In this document: piece by piece, positions 47,291 to 59,460 of the stretch | How positions within the stretch are numbered: position 1 is the first letter of the stretch | Layout of the letters: the number at the start of each line of letters is the position of its first letter | DNA from: Boswellia sacra | Taxonomy: Eukaryota; Streptophyta; Magnoliopsida; Sapindales; Burseraceae | Assembly (NCBI GenBank): GCA_013180625.2 | Contig: SNVD02002414.1 | Span: 62,001 to 126,000, forward strand | Direction of reading: 5' to 3' | Length of the DNA stretch: 64,000 bases | Notes under the pieces: model-generated | What the model saw: the letters and a program-made list of their open reading frames with translations, nothing else | Told to the model about the DNA's origin: nothing | The model's database searches: none | Made by a program: the position numbers and the translations under genes

Positions 47291-49007
47291 AGGAGTAACT
47301 TTTTGGTACCCAAAAAAAAAAAAAAAAAAAAAAGTCTTTGGGTCCTTGGGGGTTAGTTATGGTACTTTTTGGAACCCATATTTGTTTCAAATTAGGATTT
47401 CCCTTAATATAGCAAGAATGAACTTTGTGTCCTTTTCTTCCACAATAAGTACATGAATGATTAGGGTTATTCCTAGAAGATGCATGAACAAAATAGTTTT
47501 TAAAATAGTTTTGAGTTTTATGAGTTTTATATCCTAACCCTCTTTTATAAAAAACACACCTTTGGTTTTGTAACATAGAATTCAAATTTTTTGTGTTTTT
47601 TGTAAAACTATCAACAATATTTCTTAAGTCATTATTTTCCTTTTTCAAAATAGCATTTTGTTTCTCCAATTTATCAAAATCCTTTTGTTTTAAAATGTCA
47701 TTTTCAGTTTTTAGTAAATGTATTTGACTTTCCAAACTTTCAAAATCTTTTTGCTTTAAAATTTCATTTTCATTTTCTAAAGCTTCATTTATTTCTACCA
47801 ACTCTTCTAATTGGGATAACATGATTTTTTACTTCTTTTTGAAAGCATTGATTTTTGAATTTTGCTTATCAACTTGCACATGTAAATTTTGGAATGCTTC
47901 AAGTAATTCATGATATGAAAGTTTAGAATCATAGTTTAGAATACTTACCTCATCTTCACTTAAAGCCATGAAGCACATGTTTGCCACTTCGCAATCTTCT
48001 TCTTCGGTGGAGCTAGCTTCACTACAATCGCCAATTTGTGGCTTTCATTGCTTTGGTGATTTCTTGTTTTGTTGACTCTTGAAGTAAGGACAATCCGATC
48101 TTTACGTGTCCCGGTTCTTGCACTCATAGCAAATGACTTGATCATTGTTTCCTTATCTTGCTTTTTGACTTTGCCCTTTGTACTCCCTTCAGAATTCTTC
48201 TTCTTGAATCCTTGGTTTCTTCTAATCATCCTTTTTAGCTTTCTTGTGATGAATGCAAGATCTTCATCGTCTCCTTCATCGTCGGACTCATCATCTTCTT
48301 TTGTTGAAGATTTGAAAGCGATATTTTTCTTTTTCTTGAAATCTTCTTCATTCTCCTTCAAGGTGATTTCATGAGTCATGAGAGAACCCATAAGTTCTTC
48401 TAATGGTAGTTTGGTGAGGTCCTTTGCTTCTTGAATTGCCGTCACCTTTGGCTCCCAAGATTTTGGTAGACACCTAAGAATCTTTCTCACCATTTCAACA
48501 TTAGAATAAGATTTACCAAGAGATTTCAAACTATTAATAATATCCGTAAATCTAGTAAACATTTCAGAAATTGATTCATCCGATTTCATCTTAAAAAGCT
48601 CATAACTATGAACTAGCATACTAATTTTGGATTCTTTAACTTGACTAGTTCCTTCATGAGTTACTTCAAGTGTGTGCCATATTTCTTGTGCCGTAGAACA
48701 AGTAGATATTCTATTAAACTCATTTCTATCTAGAGCACAATACAACACATTCATAGCTTTAGCATTCAAACTCAATTTCTTTTTATCATCTTCACTAAAC
48801 TCTTTAGGCTTTAAGCATGCATTCCCCATTTTCAATTTTGGTAGGAACAAAAGGTCCTTCCAAAACAATAGACCACAAATCATAATCAAAAGATTTCAAG
48901 AAAATACTCATTCTAGTTTTCCAATAAGAGTAATCACTTCCATTAAAAAATGGAGGTCTAGAGATAGAAAGTCCCTCAACATATGAAGTTGAATTAAAAG
49001 TTGCCAT
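47244..49007 (-). pseudogene. copia A2 gag
   Basis: Starts MATFNSTSYVEGLSISRPPF like A1. A 2-base deletion near 48806 (compared with A1) shifts the frame into ORF 48889-47960, which holds the DESISEMFTRFTDI and EELMGSL segments and an acidic-basic stretch; a further shift near 48130 affects the first Cys-rich knuckle. 47822-47244 holds the coiled coil and the CTYCGRKGHKVHSC knuckle. It is longer than A1 gag because A1 has a 330-bp deletion. Confidence 0.85.
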
Positions 49008-49048
49008 AGCTCAAAAATCGATTAAGATTTAAAAAATTGAGCAACCTT

Positions 49049-49060
49049 GCTCTGATACCA
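49049..49060 (-). other. primer binding site, copia A2
   Basis: TGGTATCAGAGC on the minus strand, two bases from the LTR. Confidence 0.95.
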
Positions 49061-49062
49061 CT

Positions 49063-50738
49063 TGTTGACCCAGGTATGGCAACCCAAGAGGGGGGGTGAA
49101 TTGGGTTTTTATTTATCAAAACGGATTTAGAAAACTTTTCTTGAAAGATCAAAATTAGTTCACTCTTTCTTTGAAAATAAAGGTGAAGAAGATGAAATTA
49201 GAATTTATCAAAGATGCAATCAAAAGAATAATAATGATGAACAATCACAAGTGCAAGTAAATGTAAAGAGGAAAGGGATAGAGAGAGTGCAAACTCAATT
49301 TACGTGGTTCGGCAAACCTTGCCTACGTCCACGGGCTCCTAGCTCCACGAGCTAAGTTTTCCACTAAGTTGTAGAAATCTTTACAACTTGCTTGATGAAC
49401 AACCTCACCAAGACTTTTTCTTCCAACTCTTGATATCTCCACACCAAGAGTTCTTCTTGATGAACAACCTTACCAAGGCAACTTTCTTTAACCCTTGATA
49501 ACACACAACAAGAGTTCTCTCAAGGATAACTATTATCCTTTACAATAATATCTCACTCTCACCACAATACAAGAACAAAGATAATTTTTACAATAAATGT
49601 ATAACTCTCTTCAAAGAGTAGATAAATAATATAAAAGCTCTCTAGACTTGATATTTCTCTTGCTTTTTGCTTGATAAAATGCTTCTCTTGCACTACTTCA
49701 ATGCATGGGAGAATGGCTCCTTTTATAGGCTAATGAGATGAACTTAATCAAGTGAAGACACCAACTCCAAATTTTCTGCCCACCATAAAAATAGTAATCT
49801 TGTCTTCCATTTTTGTCAATGTTTCGTTTGAAATTTGAAAATATTTAAAACATAAAAGATTTTCTAATTTGAATAAGCTTTCCAACGCATTAAGAATCAA
49901 GTCATTTGGATATTTGTAGCTCAAGATATGGCCAAAAAATCATTCGGTGCTCATGTGACTTGATTTTTCTTTCTTGTGTCAGTCCACCAAATTGAATGAT
50001 AATTCTGTCAGCCTTCCGTTTGAAATTTGAATTTCTTCAAAACATGAAAATCTGCATATTTTAATAATCTTTCCAAAACATTAAGAATCAAAGCATTTGG
50101 ATATCTCTATCTTAAGATATGGCCAAAACACCATTTGGTGCTCATGTGAGTTGATTTTTCTTCTTTGTGTCAGTCCATCGAATTGCATGTCAATTATGTC
50201 AGCATTCTGTTTGAAATTTGAATTTTTTCAAGACATATGAAATGTTTTTCATTAAGTAATCTTTCCAATGCCGCAAGAATCGAGTCATTTTGATTTTTCT
50301 AGCTCAAGATATGTCCAAAGGAGTATTCGGTGCTCATGTCAGCTGCTTCCATTTGTCTTTCAACTTGCATGATGATTTGGACAACCTTGCACTTGAAATT
50401 TGAATTTCATTAAAACATATGAAATGTTATAAATTGAGTAAGCTTTCCAAAGGCTCAAGAATCACGTCATTTGGATATTTGTAGTGATATATATGACCAA
50501 TTGATTGAACATTGCTCATGTGTCACATTCCTTGAGTCAATCCTTGTTCTTAAACTTTGGTGCCTTTAACATGTAGTCTTCTCCTTAGCTTCAACACTTC
50601 ATTTTAATAAGCCTTCTTCTTGATTTTAAAATTATTTCAATGATCTTACTCTTGCACATAAATAAACATGTTAGTAAATCTCAATTAATCAATGTGTATT
50701 GTTATCATCAAAATTATCATGTAGCCTTAGGGCTAACA
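49063..50738 (-). repeat. 5' LTR of A2 (1676 bp)
   Basis: Complete LTR with only two minisatellite units (49391, 49456). Apart from repeat number it is very close to the 3' LTR: leader regions 44497-44880 and 49063-49440 are almost identical. Confidence 0.95.
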
Positions 50739-51720
50739 ATAACAAGTATATTTTTAATTTCACACAAAACAAATGCATGGTCTTAAATAATTTTGGAAAA
50801 TGCATTTTAGAAGGAAAGAGATCTTCAGATAATTGTTATTTGGTAAAAATTGCATTACAAGCTAAGATTTCGGATTTAGAATTATGGTATCAAAAATTAG
50901 GACACTTAAATTACAAAGACTTGGTTAAATTAACTAAGTTAGGTACTGCAAAAGAAGTTCCTAAATTTGATGGCAAAGTAAATGAAATTTGTGGACCATG
51001 TCAAATGGGAAAACAAATTAGAAGTTCACACAAATCCAATCCACATCTTAGCATATCCAAAATACTTGATTTACTTCACATGGATCTTATGAGTCTTATG
51101 CAAATTGAAAGCATTACAGGTAAGAGATACATATCTGTTTGTGTGGATGACTTTTCTAGATATACTTGGGTTAATTTTATTAAAGAAAAATATAACACTT
51201 TTGAAGCTTTCAGGAATCTTTGTGTTAAGCTTGAAAATGAGCAAAACAGGAACATTGCCAGGATAGTGAGAATAAGAAGTGATCATGGTAAGGAATTTGA
51301 AAATGTTAGTTGTGTTGACTTTTGCAAATATCATGGAACTGATCATAAATTTTCAGCTCCCAAAACCCCTGAACAAAATGGCATTGTGGAAAGGAAGAAT
51401 AGAACTCTTCAAGAGATGGCTAGAGTGATGCTCAATAGCAAGAAGTTGACCAAAAGGCTATAGGTTGAGCAATACGCATTGCCTTTTACATTTCAAATAG
51501 AGTTTTTCTACGACCTGGCTCTAACCAGGCACCTTATGAAATTTTGACAGGTAGAAAACCTAATTTGAAATATTTTCATGTTTTTGGATGCAAGTGTTAC
51601 ATCTTAAATGACAGAGAGCTGTTAGGTAAATTAGATTCAAGAAGTGATGAAGGAGTCTTTATGGGATATGCACGAAACAGCAAAGCATTTTGAGTTTATA
51701 ATCTTCGAATTGAGGCAATC
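50739..51720 (+). pseudogene. copia B integrase
   Basis: 50739-51463: LELWYQKLGHLNYKDL (His of the zinc finger), CGPCQMGKQ (Cys pair), LLHMDLM (first catalytic Asp), RIRSDHGKEFEN (second Asp) and TPEQNGIVERKNR (catalytic Glu). All DDE residues are present. A stop at 51461 and a frame change follow; FHVFGCKCYILNDRELLGK and SDEGVFMGYA continue the C-terminal part to 51720 with a stop. Confidence 0.9.
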
Positions 51721-53036
51721 ATGGAATTTGCAAACATAGTATTTGATGATCTAGATGATTATGCAAAATACTCACAAGAGGAAAGCATAACCAGCTTTAT
51801 AGAAGATACTGAAAAATCAGATTCTGACAAAAAGAATAATCAAGACAATTCAGTTATGAAAGAGGAAACAACTGCTATTACATCCGACATAACAACGACC
51901 ACTGACAACTCAGATCTGAACAGAACCTCAATCAGAAATGAAGATGAAAGAAAAGATCCACCTACTTGGATTCAGAAGGCACATCCAACCAGCTCTATCA
52001 TTGGAACACTAGATGGCATGATGAAAACTAGGAGCAAGATAAGGAATCAAGTAAGATTTGCATGTTATGTTTCAAAAAATGTGAAAAAAGCTTTAAAAGA
52101 AGATGTTTGGATTCAGGCAATGCAAGATGAACTTAATCAGTTTAAAAGAAATGAAGTATGGGAATTAGTTCCTAGGCCAGAAAATGCAAATGTCATTGGT
52201 ACTAAATGGACATTCAAAAATAAAATTGATGAAAGTGGTCAAGTAGTAAGAAATAAAGCTAGGCTAGTAGCATAAGTTTACAAACAAGTAGAAGGCATAG
52301 ATTTTGATGAAACCTTTGCGCTAGTAGCTAGACTTGAGTCAATCAGATTACTACTTGCAATTACTTATTTGCTTGATTTTAAGTTGTACCAAATGGATGT
52401 TAAAATAGCCTTTTTAAATGGCTATCTCAATGAAGAAGTTTTTGTTAAACAGCCTAGGGTTTTGAAGATCCTAAACATCTTGATTTTGTGTATAGATTGC
52501 ATAAAGCTTTGTATGGATTGAAACAAGCTCCTAGAGCTTGGTATGAAATGTTGACAAATTTTCTGATCAATAGAGGTTATAGAAAAGGTAGCAATGATAA
52601 AACTTTGTTTATCAAACATGCATCTAACTATTTTATTGTTGCTCAAATATATGTTGATGATATTATTTTTGGATCAGCTAACAAAAGCAAAACTAATGAG
52701 TTTGTTAAGTTGATGCAGGAAGAGTTTGAGATGAGCATGGTAGGAGAATTAAATTTCTTTCTTGGATTGCAGGATAAACAAATGAATGATAGGATATTCA
52801 TATCTCAATCAAAATATGGTAAAAATCTTGTAAAGAAATTTGGGCTTGAGAATGCAAAATCAATGAAAACTCCTATCAGTATTAACCTGAAACTTTCAAA
52901 AGACTATGCAAGAAAAGAGGTTGATGCAAGTTTTTATAGAAGCATCATTGGTAGTCTGTTATATCACACAGCAAGTAGACCAGACCTGTGTTTTAGTGTA
53001 GGACTTTGTGCTAGATTTCAAGCAAATCTTAAATAA
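51721..53036 (+). pseudogene. copia B reverse transcriptase
   Basis: 51721-52275 covers the acidic linker, HPTSSIIG and NVIGTKWTFKNK to a stop (TAA for a Gln codon) after ARLVA. The next stretch has LYQMDVKIAFLNG; 52488-53036 has LHKALYGLKQAPRAWYEML, YVDDIIFGS (intact catalytic YVDD) and IGSLLYHTASRPDL, and ends at a TAA just before SHL, the same place as in A1. A frameshift near 52460 separates the halves. Confidence 0.9.
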
Positions 53037-53591
53037 TCACATCTGGCAGTAGCTAAAAGAATCATCAGGTATGTACATGAAACCCATGATTATGATATAT
53101 GGTTTTTTAAAGATACAAATGATTATCTTGCAGAGTTTAGTGATGCTAACTGGGCAGGAAATACAGATGATAGAAAAAGTACATCAGGAGGATGTTTTTA
53201 CCTTGGTACAAGTTTCTTGGCACAACAAAAAGCAGAATTCTATTTCCTTGTCTACTGCTAAAGCTGAATACATAGCAGTAGTAAGTTGTTGCACTCAACT
53301 ACTGTGGATGAAGCAAATGTTGAGTGATTATGGTATTGAACAAAAACCTATAACTGTGTTTTGTGATAATACTAGTGCTATCAATATTTTCAAAAATCCT
53401 GTTCAACATTCTAAAACAAAACACATTGACATAAGATATCATTTTATAAGGGAACTTGTAGAGTCTAAGGTGATACGCATTGAATACATCTCCACTGATA
53501 ACAATTCGCTGACTTGTTCACTAAGGCATTAGATACAATAAGATTTGAGAATCTAAGAAAGACCTTAGGCATCTGTCAGTTTTTTGAATAA
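53037..53591 (+). pseudogene. copia B RNase H
   Basis: Motifs FSDANWAGNTDDRKSTSGGC in one frame, then a shift near 53220; STAKAEYIAVVSCCTQLLWM and FCDNTSAINIFKNPVQHS follow in the next. A final frame change near 53510 loses the polyprotein end. Dead but recent. Confidence 0.85.
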
Positions 53592-54114
53592 ACACTGTTT
53601 CCTGTTATGTTAATTATATCTGCAATATCATAATTTTTCTTCTAATTTAGCATGTGTGAGTTGTAATATAAAAATTGTCTGAATGGTAAGATACTAGTTT
53701 TAAATGAAAAATACGGGAGAGGGCTACCAATATATGATGTGTGAAAGACATCATTGAGAGTGACCTCAAGGTATCTAAGAAATATGTTGAAGTCACCCAC
53801 TCAAATGAAAAGGCTACCTTTATATTGTGTGAAAGCTACTGTATTTATAATCCAATGTGAGTAATTCATAATATGTCAAAAAAAAATTTTTGACATCTCA
53901 ATTGATTGAAAAAAAAATGGCTTTCATGTGAAAATGATAAACAGCTTTGAAATATGCTTTCTTAGAATGATTCATATGATGTTCAGATATTGTTATTATG
54001 TTAAATTTAACTGTTTTCTTCTACGTTTTTCATATCATACGATGCTCTTTGTGCCTATCTAAAATTTGACTTATCTTGTGTGTCTATGTGTCAAAATGTC
54101 ATGTTAGCTTTATT

Positions 54115-54133
54115 GAATTGAGGGGGAGAAACT
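54115..54133 (+). other. polypurine tract 1, copia B
   Basis: GAATTGAGGGGGAGAAACT, after pol and before the extra ORF. Core AGGGGGAGA is shared with two further tracts. Confidence 0.65.
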
Positions 54134-54400
54134 TCAGTGGCGGAATCCTAACTCTATTAGAATTCCTTATTTTATGGAAATCAAATTTTGAATTCTTGTT
54201 AATGATATTTATTAAGTTGTTTTGGAAAAAGATTTAAATTTAAATTTTGTGGGAAACAAAAATATATTAAATCAGCCATTCCCAAGTATATCAGGAAAAA
54301 CAGTTAGGGCTTTTCCTGTTTATACCAAACTCAATCAACAGTTTCTCCACTCTGACAACTTCTGATCCTTCAAAGACCAACAATTTCTCATCTTCTCAAA

Positions 54401-56231
54401 ATGACTCTGGTTACAATAGTAGCGACAATGTATAGTCGTCTCATTTGCAACAACCTCCTGATTGATCATGCTATGAGTGAAGACAAGTTGATTCCAGTCA
54501 AGAAGGTGAAAGACAAGGTGGAACCAAAGTTTAACAAATTCCTCACAATAGCCATTAAGCAGAAATTCTTGAAATATACATCAAAGAGAAAGTTGTAGAT
54601 GGAAAGGCCAGTGAAGCCGATCGACTTGAACAACTATGGTTTGAGTGAGCTTCTTGAGTCTATATACTGGACTCGAACAGTAAACAACTTACTACCCCCT
54701 GTGAAGTCTTTAATTCAAGAGTTCTATGCAAATATCATTACTTCCATTGATGATCCGAAAAGCTATCATTATCATAAAGTGTATTGTAGAGGAAAATTTG
54801 TGAAATTATCATCGAATGTCATAAACACATTCTTTGATATACCAATAGGTAGTTTGCACTCTTTGGGTGAAAATTTTGATATGGCAGTCATTATTAAGGA
54901 GTTGACTAGTTGAGGGGACATAGATTGGAATTGACTAACAATATCTCAAAAAGAAGTATAGGGTGCTGTATAAAATTGTACAATTTAACTGGTTTCTCTC
55001 TTCACACCAAAACCAAGTCCGAGAAGATAGAGTGAAGTTTTTTGTTCTGTTTGGGCACCAATAGACCTATTAATTTTGGTTTATTGGTTTATAGAATGAT
55101 TGTTCAGATTGTACCATATAAATTTGACTACCATTTGCTTGTTTTTCCTTGTTTAATTCAAGGTATTTTAGCACAAAATGGTATTCCCATCAGCCCTAAA
55201 GAACACACATAAATTTTGTCTAAATCCATCACAAAAGGATTTCTACATCGCTTGCATGATAAATCTGATCTGCCTACACCTGAACCAAAACCATGGAGAG
55301 TGTGGAAAAATTCCATGAGCAATGTAGAAGAATAACATGCTTTAATCAATTCTATCTTGACTGATATTGTGCAAGATCTTAAAGACATCAAAGCAAAATA
55401 GTCTGTTTAGGAGGCAAGCTTGCAGGACAATTTGGTGTTGTAGAAGAACTACAACCCATGGAAACTGAAAATGTGGTTCTTGAGCAGTCTATTGAGCATA
55501 TGCTAGAGATTGATGCACCGCTGCCTAAAGCAGCTGAGTCAATACCTGCAGAATATCAAGCCTAACGACTTGCTATTGAGACAGACATAACAACAGAAAA
55601 GAAGAAGAAAAAGAAATTCAAGAAGATAGCAAAGGGAACTAAGTTGAAGGGAAAGAAGAAGGTTAAAGTGGTGAAGAAAACATCTGACAAGAGGAAGTAG
55701 AAAATTGAATCAACAGCTCCAGAACTGAGGGATGAGTTCTTGTCAGATGAACCAACACAAGAAGAACCTGAAATGACATTGCGTTCACCATTTGTTGAGG
55801 TAGAACCTCATGTTTCTCCAGTCCCTGAAGCAGAATATCATGACTTTCCACCATCACCACAGTCACTGCCACATGAAGCCATAACCACACCACATGCAGA
55901 GCACACTCAAGAACCCCCCCTTAAGCAAACACAACTGCAACAGCCACACCACTACCATCTCCAGTTGCAGTAGAGTCACTGGTACCTTCACAACCCTACT
56001 GTTGAGTTGCGGACAATAGAAACCAGCGCTGAACGCCTTGATAAGGAAATTCTCAAGATTGTGGCTGAAGTCACTGCAACTTCATTGAGACAACTGAAGC
56101 ATAGCCCGCTTCGGTGCTCACTGAACAGCCTACACCCACTACTACTGGCAAAAGGTACAAAATGAAGGCTAAAAGGTTTAAGAAGCGCTCTGGTAGTTCT
56201 TCTTCCCTACCCGTTCGCAAGTCTCCATGAC
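54401..56231 (+). pseudogene. extra (env-position) ORF of copia B
   Basis: One frame from the ATG at 54401 through 54913, with a single TAG at 54596, then continues in shifted frames to about 56230. Landmarks: SLIQEFYANIITSIDD followed by GKFVKLSSNVINTFFDI, which resembles the putative plant transposon protein domain (PF20167 type); YKFDYHLLVFPCLIQGIL; a Lys-rich run (KKKKKFKKIAKGTKLKGKKK) near 55610; an acidic/Pro-rich segment (55740-55973); and a basic end KRFKKRSGSSSS. No clear signal peptide or strong membrane segment, so 'env' is only positional. Function unknown. Confidence 0.65.
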
Positions 56232-56256
56232 TGCGTTAGCTTAGGCAACTTGCCCT

Positions 56257-56277
56257 AAAATTAAGGGGGAGAAGGAG
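56257..56277 (+). other. polypurine tract 2, copia B
   Basis: AAAATTAAGGGGGAGAAGGAG just after the extra ORF. Confidence 0.65.
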
Positions 56278-56804
56278 TTTCTGATATAACTATGTTTTCT
56301 GTTATAACTATTTTTTTGTTTGTTTAGTTTTCTATTCTGTTTTGATTTTTATTTTGATTTTGATTTGATACTACTAATTCTAATTCTGTTTGATATTTTG
56401 TTGCTTCTTCTTCTCAAGGGCAGTCTGGAAGAAGTAAGGGAGAATAAGGATTTTTTATGTTTTGCATGCATTCGAATTATTTTCTACTCTGTGTTTTTAA
56501 CTTATTTTACTGTGCTTTGTGTTATTCTCTATCTATTTCATTTGATGTATGTTTTTGTTATTTGCACTGATCATGATTTGGTTGAAGTGTTGTTTGACAT
56601 GTTTGTCAACTACACTTTGTGGTGTTTTGCATGATAAACAAATTCAGACCTTGTTCTGTTATGTGCTTTGTAACTGTGTACTATTGTTATTTCTTTAAGC
56701 ACGATATTCCTGTTTAATAGATCATGATTGCTTATAGTTATGTATAACTTATCTCTGTGTGATTTTCTTTGATCAGAAACAATGCGGTGTTTTCATCACA
56801 AGTT
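56278..56804 (+). other. T-rich spacer between polypurine tracts
   Basis: No gene; the hydrophobic ORF 56320-56634 comes from T-rich sequence and has no motif. Confidence 0.5.
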
Positions 56805-56822
56805 GCCAAAAAAGGGGGAGAT
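56805..56822 (+). other. polypurine tract 3, copia B, adjoining 3' LTR
   Basis: GCCAAAAAAGGGGGAGATT ends at the LTR and is the functional plus-strand primer position. Confidence 0.85.
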
Positions 56823-57142
56823 TGTTAGTGCCAAGTGTACTACACTTGCATGTGCCATGCACATGATGATTTTTTGACCAACTTGTGATAAAACAAGGAT
56901 ATTATATTATTTCTTATTTTACTATTTCTAGAAGTAAATTTTAGGAAGTATTTGATTCATAATAAATATCCTCTTAGATTAAGACATTGTTTAATGTATC
57001 TTAGTTAAAATAGGAGAATATTTATTTGTGTCTTAATTCCTTTAGGAATTACTTATATCACTTCCTATTATATTTATCTTTATCCTAATAAGAGTTTGAT
57101 TTGGATTTTTATAGGATTTTAAGGAGATATCGATCAGGCATC

Positions 57143-57179
<37 letters not shown>

Positions 57180-57715
57180 CATTATGTTTTTATAACTTAT
57201 AATGTTGGTTGGGGGAGTTTATGCCACGACATTCCAGGAATTGAAAGAAGAACTTCAACCCAAATTGGAATGCTTTATTGATTTGATTTTATGAGTGTTT
57301 TATTCATGTATGAGAGGTTGTAATCGTGCATGAATTTTTTTTTAGGTCTGTCTGAATTAGTATACACTTGAGAGAACTTGCGAGTTAAATATTTATGTAA
57401 TTCAGTGTTAGACATCGTGGTTATGTTTAACTTAACAATGTGTTGTTAAGTTATCAGAGACAGAAAATGAGCAGTGTCATTAGAGTTTAAGATCTTGGCG
57501 AGATTTTGTTTTATAAAGATTAGGTCAGCGTGTGAGAGTGAGTCAGCACTGTAAACGATCCTAAAGATTGTACAAACGAGAACTTCGGGAGTTACAGCTC
57601 TAAAGTTGTCCGTGGATGTAGGTTTTATAACCAAATCACATAAAATCTTTCTGTGCCAATTTCATTTGCAGTTTACTATTATATTACTTATAACTGCATA
57701 GTTCCATAACTTACA
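56823..57715 (+). repeat. 3' LTR of copia B (893 bp)
   Basis: Pairs with 41792-42666 with scattered substitutions; carries a (TA)n run at 57147-57179 longer than in the 5' LTR. Confidence 0.95.
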
Positions 57716-58840
57716 GATTTAAATATTGTGATTTTCTACTGCTTATTTTTTGCTTTATTTTAGTTTTTGCTTGCTGCCACTTTACTATTAGTATATTATT
57801 ATGTTTCCTCTTCACTTTTTTGCTTAGCTATTGCATGATATTAATATTAATGTTTTATTTTGCTTCATTTTATTTTACTTCAATTTTTATTTCTTATTAG
57901 AAATATTAATATTTTGCTTGCAAATATGGGCATGTTGCTGTTTCGGATGCCCTTTTTTTAATCGTCTATTCATTTTTTTTATTATTATTATGATGAAATG
58001 TTTGTTTTCCTAATTTCCATGTTTAGAATTTAATGTTAATTTTCCTTTTTTTATTTCTTTTTACCTGAATTTTAATATAAAAATGGTGTTGATATTTTCA
58101 TATTTAAGTACTTGTTTATTCAATTTTTGATGCTTTCTTTATTTGATTTAATAGTTGCTTTCATTTCATTGTATCTATTTCTTTTTTTTTTATTTGTTTT
58201 AACAGTGGGCCGTTTGTATCTTGTATTTTATTACTAGAGTTTCTACCTGGATATTTTGATCAAATGGGTGTTAACTAGTTTACGACTCTTTTAAATGATT
58301 GCTTGCATTTTATAATTGATGTTAATTTGTTATCTTGATTTATGCATGAACAAGTAAGTTGCCATGATACGATTTTGGTATTAATTTTCTGTTTTATTTA
58401 TTTTCATGATATGAATTAATTTTTTAATGCTTAAATGTTAATTTAGAGTAGATAATAAGATGTTTTGATTAATTTATGTTATTTGCATGTTTATTTTCTT
58501 TATTTAGTGATAGAAATAATGATAGGCGTAATGCAATTTCACACATTCCTTTATATGATTTTAGTGCTTTCTTTTTTTTTTTAACATTTTTAGCGTTGAT
58601 TAATGGGGTGCCATGTTGAATTTTTGCCATGCTTACTGTGTTAATTTTGTTGATATTATCTTACTTAGTGATATTGATTGAGTGGAAGCACGCGAGGATA
58701 ATTTAGTGTTAGTTAGGATGTCGCCATGTCAAATTTAACATTCTTTTCACCTTTTATTTATTTAATGTTGCATGGTGTGTTTGATATGATGAAAGAGGAG
58801 TCCTCATATGATCTAGGATGATTAAAATTGAGATTGATCG
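57716..58840. other. T-rich flank of copia B, no gene
   Basis: Continues the sequence broken at 41791 (GATTT shared). Very T-rich; ORF 57831-58013 is unsupported. Confidence 0.5.
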
Positions 58841-59460
58841 CATATGAGGGTGTGAATGGAGCTTTCATCCCGCCATAGCATTTACGACTACGACATAGTG
58901 TCAATACCTCTTTCAAGACTTAAGGAAACATAAGTGAGCTATGGACACGTATGAAGAAATGGAATCGTCACCCAATTATTCAATAGGGAATGAATGGGAC
59001 CAATCCAATCACTCACTTTGAGACCTAAACTATCCTCATCCATTTAAAGATGCGTTCAAGAAATTAGGTATGAGTCTTTGATCTGCCCAGATCGAAGTCC
59101 AGCCTCCACTATGGTATACCAAATTAGAACAGCTCATGCTATTATATAGTCTGCTTAAGTGGCCGATTTTATGTACAAATTCCATTTTTATCTTCTTTTA
59201 GACATGTGAGGTGATTATTCAATTAATACAGTTGTATATTCATACATAGAAAGAGGGAGGAGAATGGATTACACTTTCATCAAACATACGGGAAGGGGAA
59301 GAGGATTATGCCACTTGTTATTCAAAAATTAAAATAAAATAATTCTACTTTAAATAAAATATTCCATACATTCATATAAATCATACATTCAATAATCAAT
59401 TTGAAACCCAATAGATGATGAATTCCTCACCACCATATGTGAATGTATTGAACATCTATT
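58841..59460 (-). repeat. TAT-like LTR fragment (U5-like), minus orientation
   Basis: Reverse complement aligns by eye with 5430-6110 over most of its length (ACATAGTGTCA, GACCTAAACTA, CCAGCCTCCACTA, GAGGATTA blocks), and partly with 25450-25900. A minus-strand TATA (TTTATATAAAC) at about 60194-60206 would be its promoter, so the LTR may extend to there or beyond. Confidence 0.5.

Larger units (their letters stand above)
44497..50738 (-). mobile_element. Ty1/copia element, family A copy 2 (A2), nested in copia B
   Basis: Ends TGTTGACCC (44497) and GGGCTAACA (50738), with perfect target duplication ATAAC at 44492-44496 and 50739-50743. Minus-strand order: 5' LTR 49063-50738, primer site, gag, PR, pre-integrase, integrase core, then the N gap and the 3' LTR (44497-46283). 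RT and RNase H are absent from the sequence, most likely inside the gap, so the drawn length is a minimum. Confidence 0.95.
41792..57715 (+). mobile_element. Ty1/copia retrotransposon B, Sirevirus-like, with extra ORF; hosts copia A2
   Basis: LTRs at 41792-42666 and 56823-57715 start TGTTAGTGCCAA and end CTTACA, flanked by a perfect GATTT duplication (41787-41791, 57716-57720). Inside: primer site, gag, PR, IN, RT, RH, then 3.2 kb with a long extra ORF and three polypurine tracts. An extra ORF after pol and repeated polypurine tracts are known Sirevirus features. Copy A2 (44497-50738) sits in the protease/integrase region with duplication ATAAC. Without A2 the element would be about 9.7 kb. 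Coding regions carry many stops. Confidence 0.93.
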
